The notes under the pieces were generated by a model. It worked only from the letters and a program-made list of their open reading frames with translations, did no database searches and was not told the origin of the DNA. DNA of 64,000 bases from CALBPI01 sp039033995. Its GTDB lineage: Bacteria; Pseudomonadota; Gammaproteobacteria; Steroidobacterales; Woeseiaceae. Each line of letters opens with the position of its first letter. Positions within the stretch are counted from its first letter, which is position 1. The stretch lies in contig JBCCBP010000003.1 in NCBI GenBank assembly GCA_039033995.1, forward strand, positions 98,149-162,148, in the 5' to 3' direction. The translations under genes were made by a program, and so were the position numbers. Of the stretch, positions 26,609 through 34,850 are shown one piece after another.

Positions 26609-26755
26609 GGTTCTGATCGCATTGTTGTTGGTGTAGGTAGCTGATGGTGGCCACCCGGGTGCGTGGCAACTGGCACAAAGGGTACAACATATCGATCGTG
26701 TTTTAGTGCGCCAACGCCTTCGATAAGTGCCGACGCTTTGCTACCTGGAGTCAAC

Positions 26756-26769
26756 TTGATCTAGATCAT
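26756..26769. promoter_or_regulatory. FNR/Anr-type box
   Basis: TTGAT-CTAG-ATCAT matches nine of ten positions of the FNR/Anr consensus TTGAT-N4-ATCAA. It lies 69 bases upstream of the universal stress protein start, a typical distance for an activating site around -40. It predicts induction at low oxygen. Confidence 0.65.
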
Positions 26770-26837
26770 GTGCCAAACTGAGTGCATTCAAGCACACTGA
26801 ATCACACGTATCGTGCGTTTCTCAAGGAGAACAGGTC

Positions 26838-27707
26838 ATGAAGAGAATTTTGGTGGTGGCGGATGCCGGAAGAGATCAGGGCACGATTCAACAGGCCGTG
26901 GAAATGGCAACACGCCTCAAGGCCAAGTTGGATATCGTTGGCTTTGTCTATGAGCACCTGCAGGGGCTCCCTATCGATCTACACGACAGCTCACTGGATT
27001 CAGCACGGCAAAAGCTCATCGCATCGCATAAGAAAGAGTTGCGGGCAGCGCTAAAGGCTGCTGGCGGGAAGCGCAGCACTGGTGTCGAAGTGCACTGGGA
27101 AAAGCGTGTTGCAGAACGCGTGGCGTCGCTTGCCGAGGACGGCGTATACGACCTGGTGATCAAAGGCGGGCATCGCAGCGAGACGGCGTTCTACACACCG
27201 ACAGACTGGCAACTGCTGCGCCTCTGTAAGGTCCCCGTCTTATTGCTGGCGAAAAAGCGTTGGAAAAAGAGCCAACACGTTTTGGCGGCGGTGGATCTGG
27301 GTACGCGGGTTGCGAGTAAGCGCGCCCTCAACTTCGATATCGTCGCGGCGGCGCACTTCTTCGCACAGGCGTTGGGTGCTGAGCTGCATGTGACTTACGC
27401 CATACCCTTCTCCACGGTATTGCATGACCTTGATCTCATTGATCGCAACACGCTTCGACGCAAAGGCCAGGCACGCGCGAAAGCGTTCACCAAGAAACTC
27501 GCTGACAACGGTATCGAAGTGACCAAAATGCACGTCGTCACCGGCGAACCGGAGAAAACGCTGATCAATGTCGCTGCCAAGAACGGTGCCGGTGTTGTTG
27601 TGCTTGGATGCATTGGGCGCAAAAAGTTTGCGGGTCGGGTCCTTGGTAATACGGCGGAGAAGATCCTGCGTTTACTGAAAGCGAATGTGTTGGCGATTAA
27701 ACCGTAG
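26838..27707 (+). CDS. Tandem universal stress protein (UspE-like)
   Basis: About 289 residues, the length of a two-domain Usp. The first domain starts MKRILVVADAGRDQGTIQQAVEMA; the second ends with VAAKNGAGVVVLGCIGRKKFAGRVLGNTAEKILRLLKANVLAI, which carries the G-x2-G-x9-G-N nucleotide-binding pattern. The first domain has a degenerate version of it. UspE-type proteins promote survival under oxygen limitation, stationary phase and envelope stress. The gene has a strong AGGAG ribosome-binding site and an FNR-type box upstream, in line with low-oxygen induction. Confidence 0.9.
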   Translation: MKRILVVADAGRDQGTIQQAVEMATRLKAKLDIVGFVYEHLQGLPIDLHDSSLDSARQKLIASHKKELRAALKAAGGKRSTGVEVHWEKRVAERVASLAEDGVYDLVIKGGHRSETAFYTPTDWQLLRLCKVPVLLLAKKRWKKSQHVLAAVDLGTRVASKRALNFDIVAAAHFFAQALGAELHVTYAIPFSTVLHDLDLIDRNTLRRKGQARAKAFTKKLADNGIEVTKMHVVTGEPEKTLINVAAKNGAGVVVLGCIGRKKFAGRVLGNTAEKILRLLKANVLAIKP

Positions 27708-27747
27708 CCTGACCAGACGTCCGTAGTCTGATAAGTTTGAGCACGAT

Positions 27748-28590
27748 ATGCTCAAGATCCGACTATTACTCGTATTCTCGTTGGTGCTGCTTAGTGCCTG
27801 CACGCTTACCCATCGAGGTGGCAAAGAAGTCAATACACAGGACTGGTTGCTCGTGGACAATTTCGAGTCGGGTCTTAACGCGTGGACTCACCTCGATGTC
27901 GATAACCAGACCGATCCATTTGTACCGAACCCACAAGTCGCAGAAATCCAAAGTGACGAGCCATTGGGCAATCAGTTTCTACTAAGGAAGCCTGCCGCGG
28001 ACGGCGTGGTAGGTAATCGAAAGGCTATTGGATTCAGGCCTCTACCGGTCGCCATAGAGATTGGTGAGACTTACACGCTCTACACACGCATCAATGTGGA
28101 GTATTTTCCGAACAACCACTCATTTGGGCTGAGCAATGCGACCGACATCGGCGAGTTGGGCTACGACGCATTCGAGCCAATGATCCGGGTGACCGATAAA
28201 CCCGAATCCAACGGCTACAAGAATCCCGGCACTCTGCAAGTACTCGGCGGTGGCAATACGCGTTACGCGGAGATTCTCCATCCGGCAACGGGACTACCAG
28301 CCTCGCCACTCATTCCCGGTGAATGGTATGAGGTTTGGTATGTCATTGATAATTCCGTGCCGGCGGATGGCGGCCAAACTTATGACTTGTATATTCGAGG
28401 CGGCGAGTTTCAACAACAACAAAAAGTGTTTACCGGGGCTGTCTTTCGCCTGCAACGTACCCAGCCGCTCACCTCTTTTATGACGATCTGCAACACGGGG
28501 CCCAAGAAGGCGCCGTACGGCAACGGCGGTGTCCGCTACGATGATATTTACATGAGCGAAGGGATAAATCTGGCGTCACCGCTAGACTAG
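27748..28590 (+). CDS. Lipoprotein of unknown function, lectin-like fold suspected
   Basis: About 280 residues. A lipoprotein signal ends at LLSAC (Cys18). The mature part begins WLLVDNFESGLNAWTHLDVDNQTDPF and ends GVRYDDIYMSEGINLASPLD, a pattern seen in secreted beta-sandwich domains that bind carbohydrate (DNFE-x8-W near the start and a YDDIY strand near the end). No catalytic motif is apparent. It follows the Usp gene by 40 bases and could be cotranscribed. The lectin-like idea is inference; lipidation is well supported. Confidence 0.75.
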   Translation: MLKIRLLLVFSLVLLSACTLTHRGGKEVNTQDWLLVDNFESGLNAWTHLDVDNQTDPFVPNPQVAEIQSDEPLGNQFLLRKPAADGVVGNRKAIGFRPLPVAIEIGETYTLYTRINVEYFPNNHSFGLSNATDIGELGYDAFEPMIRVTDKPESNGYKNPGTLQVLGGGNTRYAEILHPATGLPASPLIPGEWYEVWYVIDNSVPADGGQTYDLYIRGGEFQQQQKVFTGAVFRLQRTQPLTSFMTICNTGPKKAPYGNGGVRYDDIYMSEGINLASPLD

Positions 28591-28701
28591 AAACGTCAGT
28601 GTCGTTAAGGCGACCGAGTGGATGCCAATGAGACAGGCCGGCTGTACCAGTCATCTCGTTGCCGACGAGTCGCTCGCTTGTGTTTCTGCTACAGTCTTCG
28701 C

Positions 28702-29679
28702 ATGTTGAAGCACGCAACAAGCATCCTGCTTTTTAGCGCAATCCTGGTGTCGGGTTGTGCGAGTGACAATGCACCGCGACAAGAAACCTCTGAGCTTGCC
28801 GAGTTCTGTCAGAAACTGCCTAGGCCGGCGTACGCGCAGTTTGAAAAACACCCCGCCAGCAACGATTGGTTCGAAGTCTACGAGGTCGCTGCGGATACCT
28901 ATGCCATCTATGAGCCGTTCCAGTGGCAGGAGGTCATTTCTTATTTGATCGTCGGCGCCGACCGTGCGTTGCTGTTCGATACGGGCAATGGCATGGCGGA
29001 TATCCGGGCGGTTGTCGATCAGCTGACGGCGCTACCGGTGACTGTCCTCAACTCGCACAGCCACATTGACCACATTGGCGGCAACCATCAGTTTGATGAC
29101 ATTCGCGTGATGGATACCGCATTCACGCGATCACGTAGTCGAGGCGTGGATGACGATAGTGTGCGTTTGGAGGCGTCACCCATTGCACTCTGCAAGCCGC
29201 TGCCTAGTGGACTGACGGCAGAGGATCACGTGATCCGAGCATTTAGGCCGACCGGCACCATCGCCGACGGCGATCAACTCGATTTGGGCGGTCGCACAAT
29301 AGAAGTCATTGCGATACCCGGTCACACCGAAGATTCTGCAGCTCTACTGGAACGCGCAACCGGTTTCCTTTGGACGGGTGACTCCTACTACGCCGGGCCG
29401 ATCTGGTTGTTCGCCGATGAAACCGATATGCAACGCTATCGTGCATCGATGGAACGTCTCGTTGCGCTTGCACCCAGCCTTACGGCGTTGTTCCCAGCCC
29501 ACAACACACCCCGTGAACATCCTGGCCAGCTCGCCGAGGTATTGATGGCGTTTGATCAAGTGATGGCCGGTGCGATTGCTGCCGAGCCGGCTTGGGACGA
29601 TGCCGTGAGTTTCGATTTCGGCAACTTTGGGTTTCTTATTCGCAAAGACCTGCTGCCCAATCGCGAGATAGCGGAATGA
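28702..29679 (+). CDS. Metallo-beta-lactamase fold lipoprotein
   Basis: About 325 residues. I chose the ATG at 28702 because it opens a lipoprotein signal ending in LVSGC (Cys19). The MBL zinc motif HSHIDH is at residues 119-124, followed by a second His in PGHTEDSA and an Asp in LWTGDSYY. Proteins of this fold hydrolyse beta-lactams, lactones, thioesters or phosphoesters. The broad family cannot be narrowed here. It is likely anchored in the periplasm. Its stop overlaps the start of a VOC-family gene as ATGA, so both belong to one operon. Confidence 0.87.
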   Translation: MLKHATSILLFSAILVSGCASDNAPRQETSELAEFCQKLPRPAYAQFEKHPASNDWFEVYEVAADTYAIYEPFQWQEVISYLIVGADRALLFDTGNGMADIRAVVDQLTALPVTVLNSHSHIDHIGGNHQFDDIRVMDTAFTRSRSRGVDDDSVRLEASPIALCKPLPSGLTAEDHVIRAFRPTGTIADGDQLDLGGRTIEVIAIPGHTEDSAALLERATGFLWTGDSYYAGPIWLFADETDMQRYRASMERLVALAPSLTALFPAHNTPREHPGQLAEVLMAFDQVMAGAIAAEPAWDDAVSFDFGNFGFLIRKDLLPNREIAE

Positions 29680-30185
29680 GAGTCAGCCAGTTGGTGCGCA
29701 GCGCGATCATGGTCTCAGACCTTGATCGATCGTGCGCTTTTTATGCGGAAGTGTTGGGTTTGACCGATGTATTCTGGTCCGGAGAATTGCGTGACCCTAC
29801 CGTCTGGCATCTGCTGGGCTCGGCCGAAGGTTCGAACTGCCGCGCTGTTATCGTCAAGGCGCCGGATGCACCGAGTTACGGCATGATCGGTTTATTTGAG
29901 ATCTCAAATCCGCAGCCGAATGCACTGCGCGAGCGCGATGCGGAGCTCAAACGCGGCGAGGCGGTGAGCGTGTTCTATTGCTCCGATCTGGATCATATTG
30001 TCGCGCACACGAAACGTTTGGGTGGTCGCATCACCGCCGCGCCCGTCAATCTGGTGCACCAGGGGCGCACCAAGCAGCGAGAGATGGGCATCCGTGACCC
30101 GGATGGTCATGCGATCAATTTAATCGAGTGGGATCCGGAAAACGAATCCCGCCCGGAGCTGACGCCGGGCAACGCACCGGCCTAG
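29676..30185 (+). CDS. VOC (glyoxalase/dioxygenase fold) family protein
   Basis: About 169 residues. The start at 29676 overlaps the preceding stop as ATGA. The pattern VRSAIMVSDLDRSCAFYAEVLGL at the N-terminus and IRDPDGHAINLIEWDP near the end mark a single VOC unit with metal-ligand positions. The family includes glyoxalase I, extradiol dioxygenases and resistance proteins. No signal peptide is present, so it is cytosolic, unlike its coupled MBL partner. The reaction is not known. Confidence 0.83.
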   Translation: MRVSQLVRSAIMVSDLDRSCAFYAEVLGLTDVFWSGELRDPTVWHLLGSAEGSNCRAVIVKAPDAPSYGMIGLFEISNPQPNALRERDAELKRGEAVSVFYCSDLDHIVAHTKRLGGRITAAPVNLVHQGRTKQREMGIRDPDGHAINLIEWDPENESRPELTPGNAPA

Positions 30186-30245
30186 GTGCCGATATCAGCT
30201 GTTCGTTGGGCGTCACTCACTGCTGCACCGTCAGTCAACCCAGAC

Positions 30246-30283
30246 TATTCATCGGATTAGCAGGGTATTCCTGAATATTCATC
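30246..30283. promoter_or_regulatory. Candidate operator of the XRE regulator
   Basis: TATTCATC occurs twice, at 30246-30253 and 30276-30283, exactly 30 bases apart (three helical turns). The second copy overlaps a perfect palindrome TGAATATTCA (30272-30281). The site lies about 75 bases before the XRE-regulator start, where an autoregulatory operator would be expected. Confidence 0.35.
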
Positions 30284-30355
30284 TGTTAGTTTCGCAATGA
30301 CTACGCAAGACTAAGCTCAGATTTTGGCAATGACGGTGGGGGCTAACGCGACAGC

Positions 30356-31039
30356 ATGAAGTTTGGTGATTACCTAAAACAGGCCAGAGAGGCCAAGGGC
30401 TGGACACAGCCTGTAGCGGCGGACCAAATCGGGATGGAACAGTCTTATCTATCCAAGCTCGAGACCGGTAAGTCGTATCCCAGCGAAGAGATGTTCGACA
30501 AACTTGTCGCGTCGCTCGGGCTGGATGCCGAGGAGCTGGCGCGCATCGTAGCGCCGCAGGAGCTTCAAGAGTTGCATGACATCAAGCGCGTGCGAGCGGC
30601 AATCGTCGGACAACACGAGCAAGCGGTCGCTAGCACCCGCAAATGGATGCGAGCCGGGCTCGCGGCACTCATGTTAGGCGGCGCGTGCCTCGGTGGGGCG
30701 CTAATTCCTTCGACCGCCGAACGGCAGTTTCAGTATCGATCCGAGGGCGTGCTTGAGGCTGGCGAGCCACTCGAGGCGTTCAAGAAAATCCGGTCCGAGG
30801 ACAAGCAGCTACAGGAAGAAATGCTCGCGCGTATTGATCAAGATGACCGGCTCCTTCCAACACGTCGCGGTCATAGCTTCGTTGAGTCGACCCCGGATGG
30901 ACGGCGATACTACGAGCTCATCGGCGTGATTGAATCGAGCGGCCACTCGCCCATGCGCTATCTCATTATCCCTGCACTGATGTTGTTATTTGGTGGTGTT
31001 GGCTGCTTCCTGATCGCGTTCAGGTCTAGGAAACTGTGA
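30356..31039 (+). CDS. XRE-family HTH protein with two membrane segments
   Basis: About 227 residues. The N-terminal helix-turn-helix (LKQAREAKGWTQPVAADQIGMEQSYLSKLETGKSYPS) is clearly XRE/Cro-like. Two hydrophobic segments follow, near 100-120 (AGLAALMLGGACLGGALIP) and 205-222 (LIIPALMLLFGGVGCFLI), with a periplasmic loop between. It is therefore a membrane-bound DNA-binding protein that could sense an envelope signal. Its stop overlaps the start of a serine hydrolase lipoprotein by one base (TGATG), tying the regulator to that enzyme. Confidence 0.85.
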   Translation: MKFGDYLKQAREAKGWTQPVAADQIGMEQSYLSKLETGKSYPSEEMFDKLVASLGLDAEELARIVAPQELQELHDIKRVRAAIVGQHEQAVASTRKWMRAGLAALMLGGACLGGALIPSTAERQFQYRSEGVLEAGEPLEAFKKIRSEDKQLQEEMLARIDQDDRLLPTRRGHSFVESTPDGRRYYELIGVIESSGHSPMRYLIIPALMLLFGGVGCFLIAFRSRKL

Positions 31040-32505
31040 TGTTCGCAAGACGTTTGCTATCCATCGTCATCGCGATCGGTCTGGTCGTTCTTTTATCCTC
31101 TTGTGTCACACCGGGCCACCGGGAACGTATTGCGGCTGCCGAGCGCGTTGATCAATTCTTGCGCAATGGTGTCGACCATGGATTCTCTGGGGCAGTGTTA
31201 GTCGCCGTCGATGGACAGATAGTCCTCAACCAAGGCTATGGCTGGGCGGTTAAAGACGATGCGACACCCTTCACACCTGACACGGTGTTCTCGATTGGTT
31301 CGGTGACCAAGCAATTCACGGCGACAGCGATTCTATTGCTGTCTGAGCAGTCGTCGCTCTCGTTAGAGGATCCCATTACACGTTTTTTCACCGATGTACC
31401 GGTAGATAAACGGGACATCACGCTGCATCAGCTGCTGACACATTCATCAGGTCTGCCGCACGATATTGGCAGTGATTTCGAGCAGACGTCGACGGAAGCC
31501 TACTTCGCGACGTTGCTTCAACAACCATTGCTGTTCGAGCCCGGGGTCAAGCACAATTATTCGAACGCAGGTTATAGCATCCTGGCTCGTGTTGTGGAGC
31601 TAACCTCGGGGCAAGATTACGAAGCGTTTCTCGCCAAGCACCTGTTTGGGCCGGCGGGTATGACGCAAACCGGCTATTTCTTGCCGACGTGGCATGACGC
31701 CAATCTGTCGCATGGTTATACCCGCAACATTTTCGATCGCGGATCTATGATTCATCGCTTTCGCGAGGATGGGCTAGTCTCTTGGCATTTGAAGGGCAAT
31801 GGCGGCATTCACTCAACGCAGAACGATATGTACCGCTGGTACATGGCTTTGGTGACTAACACGATATTGTCTCCTGCACTTACCCGGCAACTCACGACGC
31901 CTTACATCGTCGAGGCAGCGGGTGGAGATAGTTACTATGCCTATGGCTGGGCAATCTTCAGTTCCGATCGTGATACCAGGATCGTGAGTCACAACGGTGG
32001 CAACGGTGCCTATTTTCACGATTTCCTATGGTTGCCCGAAGACGATGCCGTCATTATTTTTTCGACCAATGCCGCCAGTCGGCAAGTGGAACTAGCCTGG
32101 ACGATCGAAAAGATGCTGTTCGATCCCGTTTTCGTGCCCAAGCCGGTTAAAAAAAACGTCTACCAGTTCGTGCTCGACTTTACGAGCGAGCAGTCCATCT
32201 CAGAGGCACCCACACTCGCGAGCATGTTGCGTGCGGACTATCGGCGCGAGATCGCAGATCCCGATACGCTCAACCGATTGGGGTACAGGTTGTTAGAGTC
32301 TGGCAGCGAACAAAACAATCGATGGGCGCTTAATCTTTTTGCGTTGAACATGACATTGTTTCCCGAGATGCCTAATGTGTGGGACTCGCTTGGAGACGGC
32401 TATTTGGCGATCGGTGAGACGGAACTCGCGATAGGTGCCTACGATGCGGCGGTACGATTGGGTATGAGCGACAGCAAAGAGAAAATTGATGCGCTGAAGC
32501 ACTAG
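31039..32505 (+). CDS. Class C beta-lactamase-like serine hydrolase lipoprotein
   Basis: About 488 residues. The lipoprotein signal ends LLSSC (Cys22). The active-site SVTK (88-91, in SIGSVTKQFTA) and the YSN motif in HNYSNAGYS place it in the beta-lactamase/D-aminopeptidase family, whose members cut D-Ala peptides, esters or beta-lactams. A C-terminal extension of about 90 residues looks helical (NNRWALNLFALNMTLFPEMPNVWDSLGDGYLAIGETELAIGAYDAAV) and resembles a TPR. AGGAAA precedes the ATG at 31039. It is coupled to the membrane XRE regulator upstream. Confidence 0.88.
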   Translation: MFARRLLSIVIAIGLVVLLSSCVTPGHRERIAAAERVDQFLRNGVDHGFSGAVLVAVDGQIVLNQGYGWAVKDDATPFTPDTVFSIGSVTKQFTATAILLLSEQSSLSLEDPITRFFTDVPVDKRDITLHQLLTHSSGLPHDIGSDFEQTSTEAYFATLLQQPLLFEPGVKHNYSNAGYSILARVVELTSGQDYEAFLAKHLFGPAGMTQTGYFLPTWHDANLSHGYTRNIFDRGSMIHRFREDGLVSWHLKGNGGIHSTQNDMYRWYMALVTNTILSPALTRQLTTPYIVEAAGGDSYYAYGWAIFSSDRDTRIVSHNGGNGAYFHDFLWLPEDDAVIIFSTNAASRQVELAWTIEKMLFDPVFVPKPVKKNVYQFVLDFTSEQSISEAPTLASMLRADYRREIADPDTLNRLGYRLLESGSEQNNRWALNLFALNMTLFPEMPNVWDSLGDGYLAIGETELAIGAYDAAVRLGMSDSKEKIDALKH

Positions 32506-32603
32506 GTTCTGGTTGGCCCAAAAAAAGATTCGATCCCCTGCATCCAAACATGTGCCTGTCCCGTCTCTACAAGTAACAGGGCAGTTATCAGGAGCAACAA
32601 ACA

Positions 32604-32984
32604 GTGGGTGATCTAGGTATGTTCGGGTTCTGGATGTTCATCGCGGCGTGTGTCATCGCGGGCATCTGGAGCGAAGTAAAGGGCAAAGAGACCAAACAGG
32701 AAACGCTGCGGCGTATCGTTGAGAGCGGGCGCGACATCGACCCCGATATGGTCGAGCAGCTCATCGGCAAGAGTGACCGCAAAGACAGCGAGCGCGAGCT
32801 CCGCGTCGGCAGCTACATTATGGGTGGTGTGTCAGGTGGGGTGCTCATCTTTAGTGCATTCCTTGGCATGGTGTCGGAGGAAGCGCGCTGGGTGTTAATG
32901 GGCGTGTCGGCGCTGGTGGCGTGCATCGGCGGCGGGCTCTATTTCGCTTCTCGCTACGTCAGCCGCGAAAAGACGGGTGTGTGA
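32604..32984 (+). CDS. Small two-helix membrane protein (DUF6249-like)
   Basis: About 126 residues from a GTG with GGAG upstream. A hydrophobic N-terminal helix (FGFWMFIAACVIAGIW) is followed by a charged cytoplasmic segment (ETLRRIVESGRDIDPDMVEQLIG) and two more hydrophobic helices. This arrangement resembles the DUF6249 proteins commonly encoded before ECF sigma factors. It lies 9 bases upstream of a sigma factor gene and is likely part of its regulatory unit. The mechanism is unknown. Confidence 0.75.
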   Translation: MGDLGMFGFWMFIAACVIAGIWSEVKGKETKQETLRRIVESGRDIDPDMVEQLIGKSDRKDSERELRVGSYIMGGVSGGVLIFSAFLGMVSEEARWVLMGVSALVACIGGGLYFASRYVSREKTGV

Positions 32985-32993
32985 ACGCACTCG

Positions 32994-33545
32994 ATGCGTG
33001 AATCACCTAGTCACTATCGTGAAGGCCCGGAGCCGCTCGTCGTGAGTTTGGCCGCACGCGGCGATCGCCACGCGTTCGAGGAACTCGTGCGGCGCCGGCA
33101 GGGTTGGATACGGGGCCTGTTTCGTCGCTTCTCCGGCGACGTGACGCTGGCGGATGATTTGTCGCAGCGCGTGTTTCTAAAGATGTGGCGACGCATTCGG
33201 TCGTTAAAAGACCCTACCAAGTTTGCCGGGTGGCTCAAGCAGATCGCGGTCAACGAATGGATTGATCATCAGCGCAAGCAGTCTGCTCGCTGGGATGTGG
33301 TAGCAGAAGATAATGAGCTAGTGGCGCCAGCGACCACACCGGGTACTGCCATTGATCTCGATCAGGCGCTGGCCGAACTGCCGGCAGTGGTTCGCGTTTG
33401 TATCGTACTCGCCTATCACGAGCGGATGACGCATCCGGAGATCGCAGCATTGACAGGCTTGCCGAGTGGCACCGTCAAGTCACATATCCGCCGAGGTAGT
33501 GCACGGTTGCGCGAGCGCTTGATCGACTATGGAGACAGCCAATGA
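32994..33545 (+). CDS. ECF sigma factor
   Basis: About 183 residues. Region 2 is seen in FEELVRRRQGWIRGLFRRFSGDVTLADDLSQRVFLKMWRRI, and region 4 in LAYHERMTHPEIAALTGLPSGTVKSHIRRGSARLRERL. It is a standard group 4 sigma factor. It is flanked by two small membrane proteins, one 9 bases upstream and one overlapping its stop as ATGA, which probably hold or release it in response to an envelope signal. No zinc-binding anti-sigma motif (HxxxCxxC) is present in either neighbour. Confidence 0.9.
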   Translation: MRESPSHYREGPEPLVVSLAARGDRHAFEELVRRRQGWIRGLFRRFSGDVTLADDLSQRVFLKMWRRIRSLKDPTKFAGWLKQIAVNEWIDHQRKQSARWDVVAEDNELVAPATTPGTAIDLDQALAELPAVVRVCIVLAYHERMTHPEIAALTGLPSGTVKSHIRRGSARLRERLIDYGDSQ

Positions 33546-33889
33546 GTGATCATAACGACCCCGATTTACAGGCGTTGTTTGATCAGCAGCCTGTCGTGCA
33601 GAACAGCGAAGCCTTTGTTGCGGACGTGATAGCGGCCGCAGGTCGACGACGGATGCATTGGCTCGCGTGGCGCGCCGCAATTGTCGCAGGTCTCATACTA
33701 TTGGAGCTGGTGTTCGAATCTCCGATCAGTCATTCGTTAGGGGTGCTTGGCTCGGCCATGAAAACGCCGGTGATTTCGTTACAAGACGATTGGGCCGCGT
33801 TCCTGATAGAGCCGATTAACTCGGTCGCCGGCGTATTGGGTCTGGTGCTACTCGGCGTGCACGTGCTACTGAGGCGTTACATTCGTTAA
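33542..33889 (+). CDS. Small membrane protein, putative anti-sigma partner
   Basis: About 115 residues. Its ATG overlaps the sigma factor stop (ATGA). A soluble N-terminal part (DLQALFDQQPVVQNSEAFVADVIAAAGRRRMHW) precedes two hydrophobic segments (AIVAGLILLELVF and SVAGVLGLVLLGVHVLL). Position and layout suggest a membrane anti-sigma or co-regulator of the adjacent sigma factor. This is inferred from gene order only; no known anti-sigma domain is visible. Confidence 0.7.
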   Translation: MSDHNDPDLQALFDQQPVVQNSEAFVADVIAAAGRRRMHWLAWRAAIVAGLILLELVFESPISHSLGVLGSAMKTPVISLQDDWAAFLIEPINSVAGVLGLVLLGVHVLLRRYIR

Positions 33890-34013
33890 ACGGGCTTCGA
33901 CCGCTGCGCAAACTGCGCACCAAATCTGAATGTAGTATTGCTATGGCCACACACAGAATTCCACTAACCCCACGGGAAAATTATTCATCGTTGTTTTGTG
34001 GCATTTTGTTGGT

Positions 34014-34035
34014 ATTCGTCTGTCCTTAGACGAAT
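34014..34035. repeat. Inverted repeat in intergenic gap
   Basis: ATTCGTCT and AGACGAAT form a perfect 8-bp inverted repeat around GTCCTT. It has no T-run and is not a terminator. It lies between the convergent sigma operon and a methyltransferase gene, so its role is unclear. Confidence 0.45.
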
Positions 34036-34090
34036 CGCTAATCGATCGAGTATCAAGAGCAGTGGTCGCAAGATCACAGCCTTTGGTTTG

Positions 34091-34825
34091 TTACCGCCCG
34101 TCCGCAACAATAAGCCGGTACCCAGCGTCATAGCGTCTTGTCTGCAAAAGTGAGGCGTAGCGCTGTGCCCACGCGCCGGTGTCCAAGTCCCGGCGCAACT
34201 GCGTCAACCCATCTGCCAGATTATCCAACGCCCAAAAGGATGAGATGCCGCTGCGTATACGAGCGTCGAGATAGGCCTCCGGGCGTCGCCAGTACGCATG
34301 CAAAAAGCCATCGGTGCAGTCGTCAGGAATGGGAATTGGTTCGATGCTGATACCCCCTAGCCAGTCTTCAAACCGATCTAACGCCGGCATTTGCGCTTCG
34401 TCCAGCGCGGCCAGTTCGGGCAGGTAGTCGACTAACCAGGGTCTCGCGTCAGGGTCATAGGTTAGGACCACGATAGGTCCTCGCGTGACTCGTCTCATTT
34501 CGGCGAACCCCGCCGCTGGATCTTGCCAATGGTGGACAGTGAGCACGGCCATTGCGGCATCGAACGCCTTATTGTCGAACGGCAGCGCTTCTGCGCTGGC
34601 TTGTACGACCGGAGCGGCCTCGTTGTGGCGCTTCTCGATCATTAGTCTCGATGGTTCAACTGCGATGACATCTCGATCGACCGGCTCATAAGACCCAGTG
34701 CCCGCGCCGATATTGACGACCCGCCGTGCGCTACCGAGTGCATCGAAAATTTGTGTTGCGATACGTGGGTCAGGCACACGCAACTCGTCATAGTGAATAC
34801 CGATTGTGTCGTAGTGGTCTGACAT
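34091..34825 (-). CDS. Class I SAM-dependent methyltransferase
   Basis: About 244 residues. The SAM motif is VVNIGAGTGSYEP, with an acidic ribose-binding loop in VIAVEPS, followed by ALPFDNKAFDAAMAVLTVHHWQDPAAGFAEM and ITRGPIVVL-like strand 5 (here VTRGPIVVLTYDPDA). This is a Methyltransf_11-type enzyme of about the usual length. Neighbours do not indicate a substrate. It is transcribed from 25 bases downstream of an SMP-30-like gene and may be cotranscribed with it. Confidence 0.85.
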   Translation of the reverse strand: MSDHYDTIGIHYDELRVPDPRIATQIFDALGSARRVVNIGAGTGSYEPVDRDVIAVEPSRLMIEKRHNEAAPVVQASAEALPFDNKAFDAAMAVLTVHHWQDPAAGFAEMRRVTRGPIVVLTYDPDARPWLVDYLPELAALDEAQMPALDRFEDWLGGISIEPIPIPDDCTDGFLHAYWRRPEAYLDARIRSGISSFWALDNLADGLTQLRRDLDTGAWAQRYASLLQTRRYDAGYRLIVADGR

Positions 34826-34850
34826 CTAGTTCCGATGATCTGCGGTGCGT

